Assembly (NCBI RefSeq): GCF_900102875.1
Contig: NZ_FNGH01000007.1
Span: 60,246-124,245 of the forward strand
Reading direction: 5' to 3'
DNA: 64,000 bases
Source: Franzmannia pantelleriensis
Lineage (GTDB): Bacteria > Pseudomonadota > Gammaproteobacteria > Pseudomonadales > Halomonadaceae
Of this stretch, positions 31,511 to 43,354 are shown piece by piece. The position numbers and the translations under genes are program-made. The notes under the pieces are model-generated. The model had not been told where the DNA came from. It saw only the letters and a program-made list of their open reading frames with translations, and did no database searches. Position 1 is the stretch's first letter. The number at the start of each line of letters is the position of its first letter.

Positions 31511-31876
31511 CTACTGCTCGAAACGTGAAGCTTCGTCGTGGCGCTCGCGACTGTCGGCAGGCGCCTGTCCGCGTTCGTGCATACCGTAGTCGCGCATCAC
31601 CCCGGCCACGCGCAGGCGATAGTCGTCGAACACTATTTCACGACCTTGGGTCTGGGCGCTGCGGTGGCGCCCGAGCTGACGCCATTGGGCGACGGCTTCC
31701 TCGTCTCGCCAGAAGGAGAGCGAGAGGATCTTGCCCGGCTGAGTGAGGCTCTCGAAGCGTTCGATGGAAATGAAGCCATCGATCTCGTCGAGCAACGGAC
31801 GCAGGCTGGCGGCGATATCGAGGTACTGGTCGCGGCGGCCGGACTTGGGAATGACTTCGAAGATAACGGCGATCAT
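31511..31876 (-). CDS. Antibiotic biosynthesis monooxygenase (ABM) domain protein
   Basis: This 121-residue ferredoxin-like ABM protein has the pattern MIAVIFEVIPKSGRRDQYLDIAASLRPLL, DGFISIERFESLTQPGKILSLSFWRDEEAVAQWR, and a histidine-rich tail. Members are quinol monooxygenases or haem-degrading or stress proteins. It is divergent from the ArsR-type regulator at 32002, its probable controller. Confidence 0.85.
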   Translation of the reverse strand: MIAVIFEVIPKSGRRDQYLDIAASLRPLLDEIDGFISIERFESLTQPGKILSLSFWRDEEAVAQWRQLGRHRSAQTQGREIVFDDYRLRVAGVMRDYGMHERGQAPADSRERHDEASRFEQ

Positions 31877-32001
31877 TGGGCACTCCGTTTTGACTTATCG
31901 GTATTGAAGCGATGTTCCCGCTTCGTCTTGTTCAATGTCGCTCCATTGTGTGCCGTTGGCCTATGCTTGTCAGACATAAACAGTTAGGTGTGGAGCTAAC
32001 G

Positions 32002-32697
32002 ATGGCTGAGCCGGACCTACCACGCCTGTCCCGTACCATTGGCGATCCAACCCGCATGGGCATGCTCGCCTTGCTGATGGAAGGGCGGGCATTGACCGCC
32101 AAGGAACTGGCCTATGGCTGTGGCGTGCAGCCGGGCACGGCGACGGAGCATCTCAAGCGGCTCCAGCGCGACGGATTGATCGAATCGACGGCACAGGGGC
32201 GGCACAAGTACTACCGGCTGGCGACTGCCGAGGTGGCGCATGCCGTCGAGGCGTTGATGGTGGTGGCCCAGCCAGTGCCGGTGGTCTCGCCGTGTAGGCG
32301 ACCGGCGGGTGCCCTGGGGGCTGCGCGGTTCTGCTACGACCACTTGGCGGGGGAGCTGGGCACGCGGATGACGGCGGTACTGCTCGAGAGGGCGTTCTTG
32401 GTGACGGATGGCGAGGCCTTGGACGTGACGGAGCGAGGGGAGGCCTGGTTCTCGAACTTCGGCATCGATACCGCTTCCCTGCGCAAGCGCCGCCGGCGTT
32501 TCGCCTACCTCTGTCTCGACTGGAGTGAACGGCACGATCATCTCGGCGGGGCGCTGGGGGCCGCCATGGCCGAGCGCTTGCTGGAACTCGGCTGGATCGG
32601 GCGTCAGAAGCACTCGCGGGTGGTGAGTATCAGCGAACTGGGCCATCAAGCGCTGGCACGCGAGTTCGGGCTCGTCATCGGTTCGCCGGAGGAGTGA
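32002..32697 (+). CDS. ArsR-type winged-helix regulator with C-terminal domain
   Basis: The 231-residue protein has an N-terminal ArsR winged helix (LSRTIGDPTRMGMLALLMEG, CGVQPGTATEHLKRLQRDG, ESTAQGRHKYYRL) and a C-terminal region starting ARFCYDHLAGELGTRM, as in the larger ArsR proteins that accompany ABM monooxygenases. Cys residues (C49-type in ELAYGCGVQPG, and CRRP) are present, but the classic ArsR metal motif is not. GGAG precedes ATG 32002. It is divergent from the ABM gene. Confidence 0.8.
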   Translation: MAEPDLPRLSRTIGDPTRMGMLALLMEGRALTAKELAYGCGVQPGTATEHLKRLQRDGLIESTAQGRHKYYRLATAEVAHAVEALMVVAQPVPVVSPCRRPAGALGAARFCYDHLAGELGTRMTAVLLERAFLVTDGEALDVTERGEAWFSNFGIDTASLRKRRRRFAYLCLDWSERHDHLGGALGAAMAERLLELGWIGRQKHSRVVSISELGHQALAREFGLVIGSPEE

Positions 32698-32899
32698 TCG
32701 AGCGAGCCCGGTCCGTCTTTGCGCCGATGTGTCAGAGAGCGCCTAGCCAATATCCGGGCACTAGCTGGTAAGTAAGAGCCTATGGAGCAGCGGGTGATAT
32801 TCGCAGGGTAGCGGGGGCTGTGGGGGTAAAAGATCAATTTCTTTCAATAACCACAGTGGTCTTTCTTGGCAGGCTCCAGGTTCAAAAAGAGGAGCCGCT

Positions 32900-33301
32900 A
32901 TGTCCATGAAGACCGTTATCGTCCTTTCTAATCACTTGCCTGCTGGCCTTGCGGTCAACTTCGCTGCTGTGCTTGGCATGAGCCTTGGGAAGCATGTGCC
33001 CGACTTGGTGGGAAGCGATACCACCTCCGCTGATGGCATCTTGCTCAAAGGGATTACTACCGTGCCCCTACCGATCCTCAGTGCCCCTGAAAGTGATCTA
33101 CCCGGTCTCTTTGATGCTGCGGAGGAATTACCGATTCGTTTTGCCTACATGCGTGCTGCATTCGAGGCGAGTGACTATGCGGATTATATGTTGCGCATCA
33201 CTTCAACTGCATTCGGTGAGCAATTACCCAAGGGAATCTTATTGGCCGGGCCGAGGAGAGCGGTAGACCGGATATGCGGCCAATTACCTCTGCTGCGTTA
33301 A
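32900..33301 (+). CDS. DUF2000-family protein
   Basis: This 133-residue soluble protein has the DUF2000 pattern: MKTVIVLSNHLPAGLAVNFAAVLGMSLG, LKGITTVPLPIL, and FGEQLPKGILLAGPRRAVD. The fold is known to resemble small nucleotide-binding proteins, but function is unknown. AGAGGAG precedes ATG 32900. The 200-base gap upstream contains an AT-rich leader region, in which I see nothing else. Confidence 0.75.
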   Translation: MSMKTVIVLSNHLPAGLAVNFAAVLGMSLGKHVPDLVGSDTTSADGILLKGITTVPLPILSAPESDLPGLFDAAEELPIRFAYMRAAFEASDYADYMLRITSTAFGEQLPKGILLAGPRRAVDRICGQLPLLR

Positions 33302-33384
33302 GCACGCGTATGGCTGAAGAGGTGGTCGTACGGCTGTGGGCTGCTCAGAAAGCGGTGCCGGCAGGGGGCACCGCTTTATGGCCA

Positions 33385-34155
33385 TCAGGTGCGATTGATC
33401 GAGGCGCCACCATCGGCCAGCATCGCTGTGCCGGTGACGAAGCTGGCATCGTCGGAAGTCAGATAGAGCGCCGCTCGGGCAATCTCTTCCGGCGTGGCCA
33501 TGCGCTTGAGCGCGTGCAGGTTCTCGACGAATGCCAGGACCTCCGGGCCCGCGTCGGGGGCGTTGGTGATGCTGGCGGGTGTATCGGTGCCTCCGGGAAG
33601 CAGGGCATTGACCCGAATGCCGTTGGGTCCCAACTCTGCAGCCAGGCATTTCATCATTCCCAGGATCGCGGCCTTGCTGGCACCGTAGGCCGCCATGCCG
33701 GGCATGCCGGCGGTATGGCCAACGAAGCTGGAGGTGAACAGCAGGCTGCCACCGCCGCGCTGCAGCAGCGCCGGTATCTGGTGTTTGGCTCCCAGATAGG
33801 CGCCGGTCAGATTGGTATGCATAATGTCGTGCCAGTCACTCGGTGCCATGTCCTGCAGTGGTCCCATCGGCCCGACGATGCCGGCATTGTTGAAGGCGAT
33901 ATCGAGCCCTCCGAAGCGTTCCAGGGCGGTAGTGACCAGGCGCTGGGCCAAGTGCTCGTCGCCTACGTCCCCGGCGACGGCAACGGCCGTGCCGCCATCG
34001 CGAGCGATGGCGTCGACCAGCGCATCGAGTTCGTCCCGGCGGCGCGCGCTCACGATCACGCTGGCGCCTTCGCTGGCGAACAGCCGGGCGGTGGCATGGC
34101 CGATACCTGAGCTGGCCCCGGTGACGATGGCGATCTTTCCGACAAGTCGGTTCAT
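33385..34155 (-). CDS. SDR-family oxidoreductase
   Basis: The 256-residue short-chain dehydrogenase has the NAD(P) loop TGASSGIGHA near residue 12, the NNAG motif at NAGI, and the catalytic YxxxK in YGASKAAILG. The Arg-rich RRR after the loop (SARRRDELD) suggests NADPH preference. Substrate is unknown. ATG 34155 with GGAGAT upstream is chosen over the longer open frame. It is adjacent to ada on the opposite strand. Confidence 0.85.
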   Translation of the reverse strand: MNRLVGKIAIVTGASSGIGHATARLFASEGASVIVSARRRDELDALVDAIARDGGTAVAVAGDVGDEHLAQRLVTTALERFGGLDIAFNNAGIVGPMGPLQDMAPSDWHDIMHTNLTGAYLGAKHQIPALLQRGGGSLLFTSSFVGHTAGMPGMAAYGASKAAILGMMKCLAAELGPNGIRVNALLPGGTDTPASITNAPDAGPEVLAFVENLHALKRMATPEEIARAALYLTSDDASFVTGTAMLADGGASINRT

Positions 34156-34393
34156 AGCGGTAATCTCCATGGGAGGTGTGGGGTGGTTTGCGTTCCCACG
34201 CCTACTCTGCCGGTGCTCGGGGGCGCCCTCACTCCACTTCTTGCTATCAAAAATCTGACGGTTTGATGGTGCTATGCTGCGAAATGCTGTGAAGAGATGG
34301 GGCACTTTGAAAGCAAGGGACGGAGTGTGTCAGGCGGGTCCAGGGTTCATCCTGAACTTACGGAAAACGCCGAACTCACTGCGGAGACCCGCC

Positions 34394-35503
34394 ATGAACG
34401 AGACAACCACCGAACCACTTGCCGCCTTCGATTCCGATGAGGCGAAATGGGCAGCGGTGCTGGCGCGCGTTGCGGCGGCGGATGGCGCTTTCGTCTACGC
34501 GGTGCGTACCACGGGCATCTATTGTCGTCCGACCTGCCCATCGCGTCGGCCACGTCGCGAGAACGCGGAGTTCCATGCAGACGCAGCGGCGGCCGAGCGG
34601 GCCGGCTATCGGCCGTGCCAGCGCTGCAGGCCGCAGGAAGCCCCGCTGACGCAACGTAATGCCGAGCGCATTGCGCGTGCCTGTCGGCGCATCGAGGCCG
34701 CCGAGGACCTACCTTCTCTCGATGAGCTGGCACAAGCCGCGGGGCTGAGTCGCTTTCACTTCCACCGGGTGTTCAAGTCGGTCACCGGGCTCACGCCCAA
34801 GGCCTATGGTGTGGCGTGTCGTGCCGAGCGGGTGCGTGCTGAGTTGCTTAACAGTGAGACCGTAACTGACGCGATCTATGACGCAGGCTTCAATTCCAGC
34901 GGGCGCTTCTACGCTGGGTCGACCCAGATACTTGGCATGACGCCAAAGTGCTACCGCTCGGGAGGAGAGGGCCTGGAGATCCGCTTTGCCCTGGGCGAGT
35001 GTTCTCTGGGCGCCATTCTGGTCGCGGCAAGCGACAAGGGACTCTGTGCTATCTCCCTGGGAAATGACCCTGAGGCACTGCTACAGGAATTCCAAGATCG
35101 TTTCGCCAATGCCAACTTGGTCCCGGGAGGAAAGGATTTCGACGCCTGGGTGGCCCGGGTGGTGGGCTTCGTCGAGGCGCCCGAGGTCGGGTTGTCGCTG
35201 CCCCTGGATATTCGTGGCACGGCCTTCCAGCAGCGGGTCTGGCAGGCGCTGACCGAGATTCCCGTAGGGCACACCATTAGCTACAAGGAGCTGGCGGAGC
35301 GAATCGGCTCGCCCAAGTCAGTGCGCGCCGTTGCCAGTGCCTGTGCTGCCAATAGCATTGCGCTGGCCATTCCCTGCCACCGGGTGGTGCGTAGCGACGG
35401 GGCGCTTTCCGGATACCGCTGGGGTGTGGAGAGAAAGCGCACGCTGCTCGAGCGTGAGGCGGCACTGGTGGATGCCGCCGTAACGGAGAATCTACGGGAA
35501 TGA
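34394..35503 (+). CDS. ada: Ada: methylation-responsive regulator and methyltransferase
   Basis: This 369-residue protein has an N-terminal Ada domain with zinc ligands Cys44, Cys48, Cys75 and Cys78. AraC-type helix-turn-helix segments follow (SRFHFHRVFKSVTGLTPKAYG, GFNSSGRFYAGSTQILGMTPK), then a C-terminal O6-methylguanine methyltransferase with the active-site Cys328 in AIPCHRVV. It repairs alkylated DNA and, once methylated at Cys44, activates the adaptive response. ATG 34394 follows GCGGAGAC. Confidence 0.93.
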   Translation: MNETTTEPLAAFDSDEAKWAAVLARVAAADGAFVYAVRTTGIYCRPTCPSRRPRRENAEFHADAAAAERAGYRPCQRCRPQEAPLTQRNAERIARACRRIEAAEDLPSLDELAQAAGLSRFHFHRVFKSVTGLTPKAYGVACRAERVRAELLNSETVTDAIYDAGFNSSGRFYAGSTQILGMTPKCYRSGGEGLEIRFALGECSLGAILVAASDKGLCAISLGNDPEALLQEFQDRFANANLVPGGKDFDAWVARVVGFVEAPEVGLSLPLDIRGTAFQQRVWQALTEIPVGHTISYKELAERIGSPKSVRAVASACAANSIALAIPCHRVVRSDGALSGYRWGVERKRTLLEREAALVDAAVTENLRE

Positions 35504-35806
35504 CGTGAATTCAGCGCCTCGGTGATGCCCGCCTGGGGCGTGGCCAACCCTATCGCTCTCAACCTGCTGCTGCGCCGCCTGGGGGAGCTCGACCCGGCGC
35601 AGCGCGGCGCCATTATGGGGCTGAATAGCGCGGTAACCTACCTGTGCGTTTTCGTCGGCGCGCTGCTCTATCGCCCCATCTTCCTGCACCTTGGTTTCGC
35701 CGCCTGCGCCTGGGCCTCGGCGATGCTGGTACTGCCCGCGCTGGGCTGGGCGCTGGAGCAGCGGCGCAGAAAACAGGCAGTGCTACGCTGTCGTTCTGAG
35801 GTTTGA
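35504..35806 (+). pseudogene. MFS transporter C-terminal fragment
   Basis: Directly after ada, an open frame encodes about 94 residues corresponding to the last helices of an MFS transporter: GVANPIALNLLLRRLGELDP then GLNSAVTYLCVFVGALLYRP. It has no Shine-Dalgarno start and lacks about 300 N-terminal residues, so it is a remnant joined behind ada. Confidence 0.65.
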
Positions 35807-35832
35807 GACATCCGTAAGGAGGGAAACTGGGT

Positions 35833-36234
35833 ATGATCGCTTACACCATGGTGGGGACCAGAAACTTAGATAAAGCACGGACGTTCTATGACCCACTTTT
35901 CGCCGAAATGGGCTGGGATATCTGCTGGCAGGACGAATCGTGCGTTTCCTATGGAAAAGACACCGATCTCGATTTCCCCAGGTTCTTTGTTACCTATCCC
36001 TTCGATGGCCAAGCCGCCAACGTGGGAAACGGCACCATGACGGCTTTCCAATTCGCTGCCCCCGAGCAGGTCGACAGGTTATATCAAATCGCCATCGACA
36101 AAGGCGGCAGTGACGAGGGGGTTCCAGGCTATCGGCCGGAGTATGCCGAAGGCTTCTACGCGGCTTATGTGCGTGATGGGGATGGCAACAAGTTGGCTTT
36201 CGTGGTTTATCCCAAAGAGGCAGAAAAAAAGTAA
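35833..36234 (+). CDS. VOC-superfamily (glyoxalase-like) protein
   Basis: The 133-residue VOC protein has the pattern MIAYTMVGTRNLDKARTFYDPLFAEMGW and ends YAAYVRDGDGNKLAFVVYP. Function is unknown. GGAGGGAAACTGGGT lies before ATG 35833. Its 3' end meets the MmyB-type remnant on the other strand. Confidence 0.8.
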   Translation: MIAYTMVGTRNLDKARTFYDPLFAEMGWDICWQDESCVSYGKDTDLDFPRFFVTYPFDGQAANVGNGTMTAFQFAAPEQVDRLYQIAIDKGGSDEGVPGYRPEYAEGFYAAYVRDGDGNKLAFVVYPKEAEKK

Positions 36235-36425
36235 ACCACCATCCGGAGATGCCGGTGCTCGTCCACCAGCAGCGTGGTGTGTTCATACGTCTGGGTAACC
36301 GAGTCGGCGTCGATGAGCGTGCCGATGCCGTAGCGATAGGCTTCGTGATCGGGTTGCTCCCACCAGCGCCGAAAGTCCGGCGATAGCGTGGAGAGCGCTT
36401 CGATCAGCGCCTGCATGGCCGGCCC
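36231..36425 (-). pseudogene. MmyB-type XRE regulator fragment
   Basis: The minus strand reads LIEALSTLSPDFRRWWEQPD, matching the C-terminal MmyB-like ligand-binding domain of XRE regulators (LSPDFRRWW), but the XRE helix-turn-helix is missing. The 3' end runs into the VOC gene on the other strand. It is a fragment adjacent to the azoR remnant. Confidence 0.5.
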
Positions 36426-36816
36426 ATGTACGCAATGAGCGTCACGGGCCAACTGGGGTCAGTCATGACCGGTTCGTATCCGTAGTCGCCCCGGGAGCCC
36501 AGCACCACCATCCGCTTACCCATCCCGGTCAGCATTGGCCAGTTGGGCAGTCCTTGGCGCGAGCGGTCGAAGCCGAAGGTGCGCCCGACTCGCACGATGT
36601 TGTCGATATATACCTTGAAGCCCGCCGGGACGCCGACGTTGTACCTCTGCACGCCGGCAACGATCAGGTCCGCCTCCAGCAGTTCGTCGACCGCTGGGAC
36701 GGGCTTTTTGCCATTGCTCGACGAAAGAGCGCTAAGACGGCGCGAATGGGAGCCGTGCGGATCGATCCCGGAATGTCCGGGCTCGCGCTGGTATCAAGGT
36801 GGAGCAGGGTGGTCAT
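36420..36816 (-). pseudogene. azoreductase (AzoR) pseudogene with frameshift and deletion
   Basis: Start ATG 36816 (AGGAGATGACCC upstream) reads MTTLLHLDTSASPDIPGS, then the frame shifts to GSHSRRL. About 60 codons are missing before VGVPAGFKVYIDNIVRVGRT and GSRGDYGYEP, after which homology stops. It is a decayed second copy of the azoR at 24807. Confidence 0.7.
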
Positions 36817-36958
36817 GGGTCATCTCCTGTTCGGGCCAAGGCTGCCGGGGCTGCGCTATCAGCTGGTTCGGCATGGCTGCTTCAAAGACCACGCTGCCCT
36901 CGAGCGGGTCGACGAATGGCTGCGAGACGTGTTCGCTGAGCCGTGCCTGGGCGTTTGA
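36815..36958 (+). pseudogene. LysR regulator C-terminal fragment
   Basis: The plus strand reads GHLLFGPRLPGLRYQLV and RVDEWLRDVFAE, resembling the C-terminal tail of the GcvA-like LysR at 26420-26540 (GRLVQPFGPEVKAAPFQLV...VREWI). It lies beside the azoR pseudogene, matching the intact divergent azoR-lysR arrangement. All N-terminal parts are gone. Confidence 0.4.
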
Positions 36959-37047
36959 GATAAGTCGAATAGTGGCGCCCTTGCCAAGGCGTTCTATTCT
37001 TTGCGGTGACAAGGATGCCGCGTACCTATCACCGTTAAGGAGAGGCA

Positions 37048-37674
37048 ATGTTTTCGTTCGAGATTTGGGTCGCCTATACCGCGGCCTGCATTCTGCTGGT
37101 GCTTGCGCCAGGGCCTGACAACCTGCTGGCGGTGGGGCGGGGGCTTAGCCAGGGCTGGCGGGCGGCTTGGACCTCGGGGGTGGCCTCGGGAGCAGGAATT
37201 CTCTTTCACGTGCTGGCGGCGACCTTCGGCCTGACGCTGCTGCTGCAGACGTCGGAGATTGCCTTCTGGGTCGTCAAGGTGCTCGGCGCCGGTTATCTGA
37301 TCTGGCTCGGGATTCGGGTGCTGCGTGCGCGAAACCTGATTCACTTTGCGCCTTCCAAGCGCCAGCCGCTGGTGCGCATCTTTGCCATCGGCTTTCTCTC
37401 TGCCGCCCTCAATCCCAAGCCGGGGCTGTTCGTGCTGGCCTTCATTCCCCAGTTCGTTGACCCAGCGGCGGGATCCGTCGCCGTGCAAATGCTCATCTAT
37501 GGTGGCTGGTTTGCTGCGTTGACGGCAGTCGGGTTCTCACTCATGGGCGTCTTTGCGGCGCGTCTCTCCATCTGGCTGCAGGCGCGGCCACGGATCGTTG
37601 CTGGTCTCAATGTCGGTGCCGGCCTGACTTTCGTGGTCACGGGCCTGTCGGTGGCGGCCATGAAGCAGCGTTGA
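37048..37674 (+). CDS. LysE/RhtB-family exporter
   Basis: The 208-residue protein has six predicted helices and the signature LLVLAPGPDNLLAVGRGLSQG near residue 18 and FLSAALNPKPGLFVLAFIPQF in the middle. It exports amino acids or derivatives; the substrate is unknown. AAGGAGAGG precedes ATG 37048. No regulator is adjacent, unlike the LysE gene at 11323. Confidence 0.85.
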   Translation: MFSFEIWVAYTAACILLVLAPGPDNLLAVGRGLSQGWRAAWTSGVASGAGILFHVLAATFGLTLLLQTSEIAFWVVKVLGAGYLIWLGIRVLRARNLIHFAPSKRQPLVRIFAIGFLSAALNPKPGLFVLAFIPQFVDPAAGSVAVQMLIYGGWFAALTAVGFSLMGVFAARLSIWLQARPRIVAGLNVGAGLTFVVTGLSVAAMKQR

Positions 37675-37778
37675 TCTCCCAGCAGACGGGAGTGGGACGA
37701 TGTCGAATAGCGCCGACCTGCAGCGATAGTGTGATGACCAGGGCGAACGGCCTTGTCAGATAAATGGGGAGAGATGAC

Positions 37779-38138
37779 ATGCAATACATGCTGATGTGCT
37801 GTATCGACGAAACGCTGTGGGAGGGACTGCCGGAGGCGTCCCGCGATGCGGTAATGCACGACTACCATGCGCTGATCCAGGAGATGGTCACGAGCGGCGC
37901 TTATCGCGGCGGGGCGCGTCTGCAGTCGGTGGAAAGTGCTACCACGCTGCGCGAGCACAATGGCCAGGTGGTGACTCACGACGGGCCTTTCGCCGAGGCG
38001 CGCGAGCAGTTGGGGGGCTTCCATGTCGTGGAGTGTCGCGATCTTGATGAGGCGCTGGCGCTGGCTCGACGCATTCCGCCGCTGCGAGTGGGGGGCTCGG
38101 TCGAGGTGCGGCCGGTCGACCCCGCCTATCGCATGTAG
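37779..38138 (+). CDS. YciI/DGPF-domain protein
   Basis: This 119-residue protein begins MQYMLMCCIDETLWEGL and has the DGPF-like VTHDGPFAEAREQLGGFHVVEC, with a histidine in the active-site region. DGPF proteins are cognate partners of ECF42-type sigma factors and are found in the same operon. ATG 37779 is preferred to 37764 because GGGGAGAG precedes it. The sigma gene begins 3 bases after its stop. Confidence 0.85.
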   Translation: MQYMLMCCIDETLWEGLPEASRDAVMHDYHALIQEMVTSGAYRGGARLQSVESATTLREHNGQVVTHDGPFAEAREQLGGFHVVECRDLDEALALARRIPPLRVGGSVEVRPVDPAYRM

Positions 38139-38141
38139 GCA

Positions 38142-41114
<2,973 letters not shown>

Positions 41115-41140
41115 TCAGCGTAGTCGAATGCACAAACGAT

Positions 41141-41163
41141 TGCCCCGCCGTAGTGGCGGGGCA
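41141..41163 (-). terminator. Hairpin after prc
   Basis: TGCCCCGCC and GGCGGGGCA form a perfect 9-bp stem with a 5-base loop, just downstream of the prc stop (41187) and upstream of ligB. On the minus strand, only a short ATCGTTTG run follows, so the terminator is strong in stem but weak in T-tract. Confidence 0.5.
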
Positions 41164-41186
41164 GTCGAACGGTGAGTCGGGAGCGC

Positions 41187-43229
41187 TTAGCGCTGTTCGA
41201 CCAGCAGCGCGTAGTCGAGGAGCACCTCGGCGCTTTCCAGTAGCTTGGCACGCTCGGCGGGCTCGCTCTCCTCTTCATCCTCGCCGCGGGCGTCGACCCA
41301 GTCGTCGAGTAGCTCGAGGCCCAGGGCGCGACGGCGGTCGTTCTCGAGGCCGAGCTGACGCCCCTCTAGCTCTTCCATCTCGTGCTGTCGCTGCTCGCGG
41401 TTGAGGCTGACGCTGGTCTGCTCTTCGCGCAGCTCGCGGGCCAGTTCCGCCTGAGACTCGAGATAGACGAAGTTGGGGTTCGCTGCCACGCGCTCGCGGT
41501 GCCGTGCACTCAGCTCTTCGAGGTAGCGCCACGGCTCGCCGTAGTGGCGATACTGCACGGCGCGCACGGTGTCCCACTCCAGGGCGTTGTCGAGTGCACT
41601 CTCACCGATGATCTCGGGGTCGAGCAGGCTGGGGAACACGATGTCCGGTTCCACGCCGCGGTGCTGAGTACTCTCGCCGGAGATGCGGTAGAACTTGGCG
41701 CGAGTCAGCTTGACCTGGCCGTGGCTGAGGTCGTTGACGGTCTGCACCGTGCCCTTGCCAAAGGTACGGTTGCCGAGCACCAGGCCGCGACCGTAGTCCT
41801 GGATGGCGCCGGCGAAAATTTCCGAGGCCGAGGCCGACAGTCGGTTGACCAGCACCCCCAGCGGTCCCTCGTAGAGGCTGCCGCTCTCGGTGTCGCCGTA
41901 GAGGCTGATGCGGCCGCGGGCGTCGCGCACCTGCACGGTAGGGCCGCGGTCGATGAACAGGCCGATCAGCGAATTGGCTTCCTGCAAGGCGCCACCGCCG
42001 TTGTTGCGCAGGTCGAGCACGATGCCCTCGACGCCCTGCTCCTTGAGTGACTCGACCTCGCGCGCCACATCGCGGGTGGTGCTGCGATACTCATCCTCGC
42101 CGGCTTGCCAGGCATCGAAGTCGACATAGAAGGTCGGGATCTTGATTACGCCGACCCGGTGGCTGCGACCGTCGCGGGTAAATTCGACCACTTCACTGCT
42201 GGCCGCCTGGTCCTCCAGGTCAACGGTGTCGCGGGTGATCTCCACGACCCGCGAGCGGGTCATGTCGACGGCCTGGGCGGGCACCACGTCGAGGCGGACG
42301 ACCGAGCCCTTGGGGCCGCGGATCAGGTCGACCACTTCATCAAGGCGCATGCCGATGACGTTGACCATCTCCTCTTCGTCTTCCTGGCCTACGGCAATGA
42401 TCCGGTCGGCCGGCTCGAGGACGCCGGCGCGCTCGGCGGGGCCGCCTGGCACCAGGCTGGAGACCTTGACGTACTCGCCTTCGCTCTGCAGTAGTGCGCC
42501 GATGCCCTCCAGCGACAGCCGCATCTGGATATCGAAGGATTCCCCCTGACGCGGCGACATGTACTCGGTATGCGGGTCGATGGTGCTGGTCATGGCGGCC
42601 ATGAACAGCCCGAAGATGTCTTCGCTGTTGGTTTGACGAACGCGAGATAGCTGGCCCTCGTAGCGCTGGCGCAGATTGTCGATGACCTGTTCGTCGTCCA
42701 GCTCGTTGAGCATCTGGCTGAGGGCGGCATTCTTGAGACGCTTATGCCATAGCTCATCGAGCTCGGCCTGACTCTCGGCCCAGGGGGCCTCGTCGCGGTC
42801 GAGATCGAGACGCTCGTCATCGTCGTAGGTGTAGCTCAAGCCCTCATCGAGACGGTCGAGGATCCAGTTTAGTCGCGCTTCCAGCCGCTGTTGGTAGCGG
42901 CTGTGAAGTGCGAAGACTGGCTCCAGTTCACCGTCATAGAGCACGTTGTCGAGCTGGGTTTCGAGATCACGAAACTCGTCGACATCGGCTTGCGTCAGGT
43001 AGGCGCGCTGACCGTCGAGTACCTCCAGATAGCGCTGAAAGGCGTCACGCGACCACGCCTTGCCGAGGCTGACATCGGCGTAGTGGCCATAGCGTAGCGA
43101 TTCGGCGACCTCGGTGGCAGCCTGACGTTGAGCGTCGGAGGGTTCGGGTTGGGCATGTATCGCGGTGCTTAAGGTTAGCACCAGCACAAGGGCACTCAAT
43201 TGCCGAATGGCTGCAATCAGGCTCATCAA
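41187..43229 (-). CDS. prc: Tail-specific periplasmic protease Prc
   Basis: The 680-residue protease has a signal peptide (LVLVLTLSTAIHAQ), a PDZ domain (about 240-330) and the S41 catalytic region: Ser in SASASE (465-470) and Lys492 in RTFGKGTVQ. It cleaves proteins with nonpolar C-termini in the periplasm, including SsrA-tagged and cell-wall-related substrates. Length matches E. coli Prc (682). Confidence 0.95.
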   Translation of the reverse strand: MMSLIAAIRQLSALVLVLTLSTAIHAQPEPSDAQRQAATEVAESLRYGHYADVSLGKAWSRDAFQRYLEVLDGQRAYLTQADVDEFRDLETQLDNVLYDGELEPVFALHSRYQQRLEARLNWILDRLDEGLSYTYDDDERLDLDRDEAPWAESQAELDELWHKRLKNAALSQMLNELDDEQVIDNLRQRYEGQLSRVRQTNSEDIFGLFMAAMTSTIDPHTEYMSPRQGESFDIQMRLSLEGIGALLQSEGEYVKVSSLVPGGPAERAGVLEPADRIIAVGQEDEEEMVNVIGMRLDEVVDLIRGPKGSVVRLDVVPAQAVDMTRSRVVEITRDTVDLEDQAASSEVVEFTRDGRSHRVGVIKIPTFYVDFDAWQAGEDEYRSTTRDVAREVESLKEQGVEGIVLDLRNNGGGALQEANSLIGLFIDRGPTVQVRDARGRISLYGDTESGSLYEGPLGVLVNRLSASASEIFAGAIQDYGRGLVLGNRTFGKGTVQTVNDLSHGQVKLTRAKFYRISGESTQHRGVEPDIVFPSLLDPEIIGESALDNALEWDTVRAVQYRHYGEPWRYLEELSARHRERVAANPNFVYLESQAELARELREEQTSVSLNREQRQHEMEELEGRQLGLENDRRRALGLELLDDWVDARGEDEEESEPAERAKLLESAEVLLDYALLVEQR

Positions 43230-43354
43230 TGAAGCACTCCCGGTTTCATGTACACTTCTTCCCTAGACCAGCGTCCGGCACCTGAGTTGCCATGGCCGAG
43301 CCGGCATTGTAGCAGCCTGCGTCGCCAGACACAGACTCTTAGATGAGGATGATC

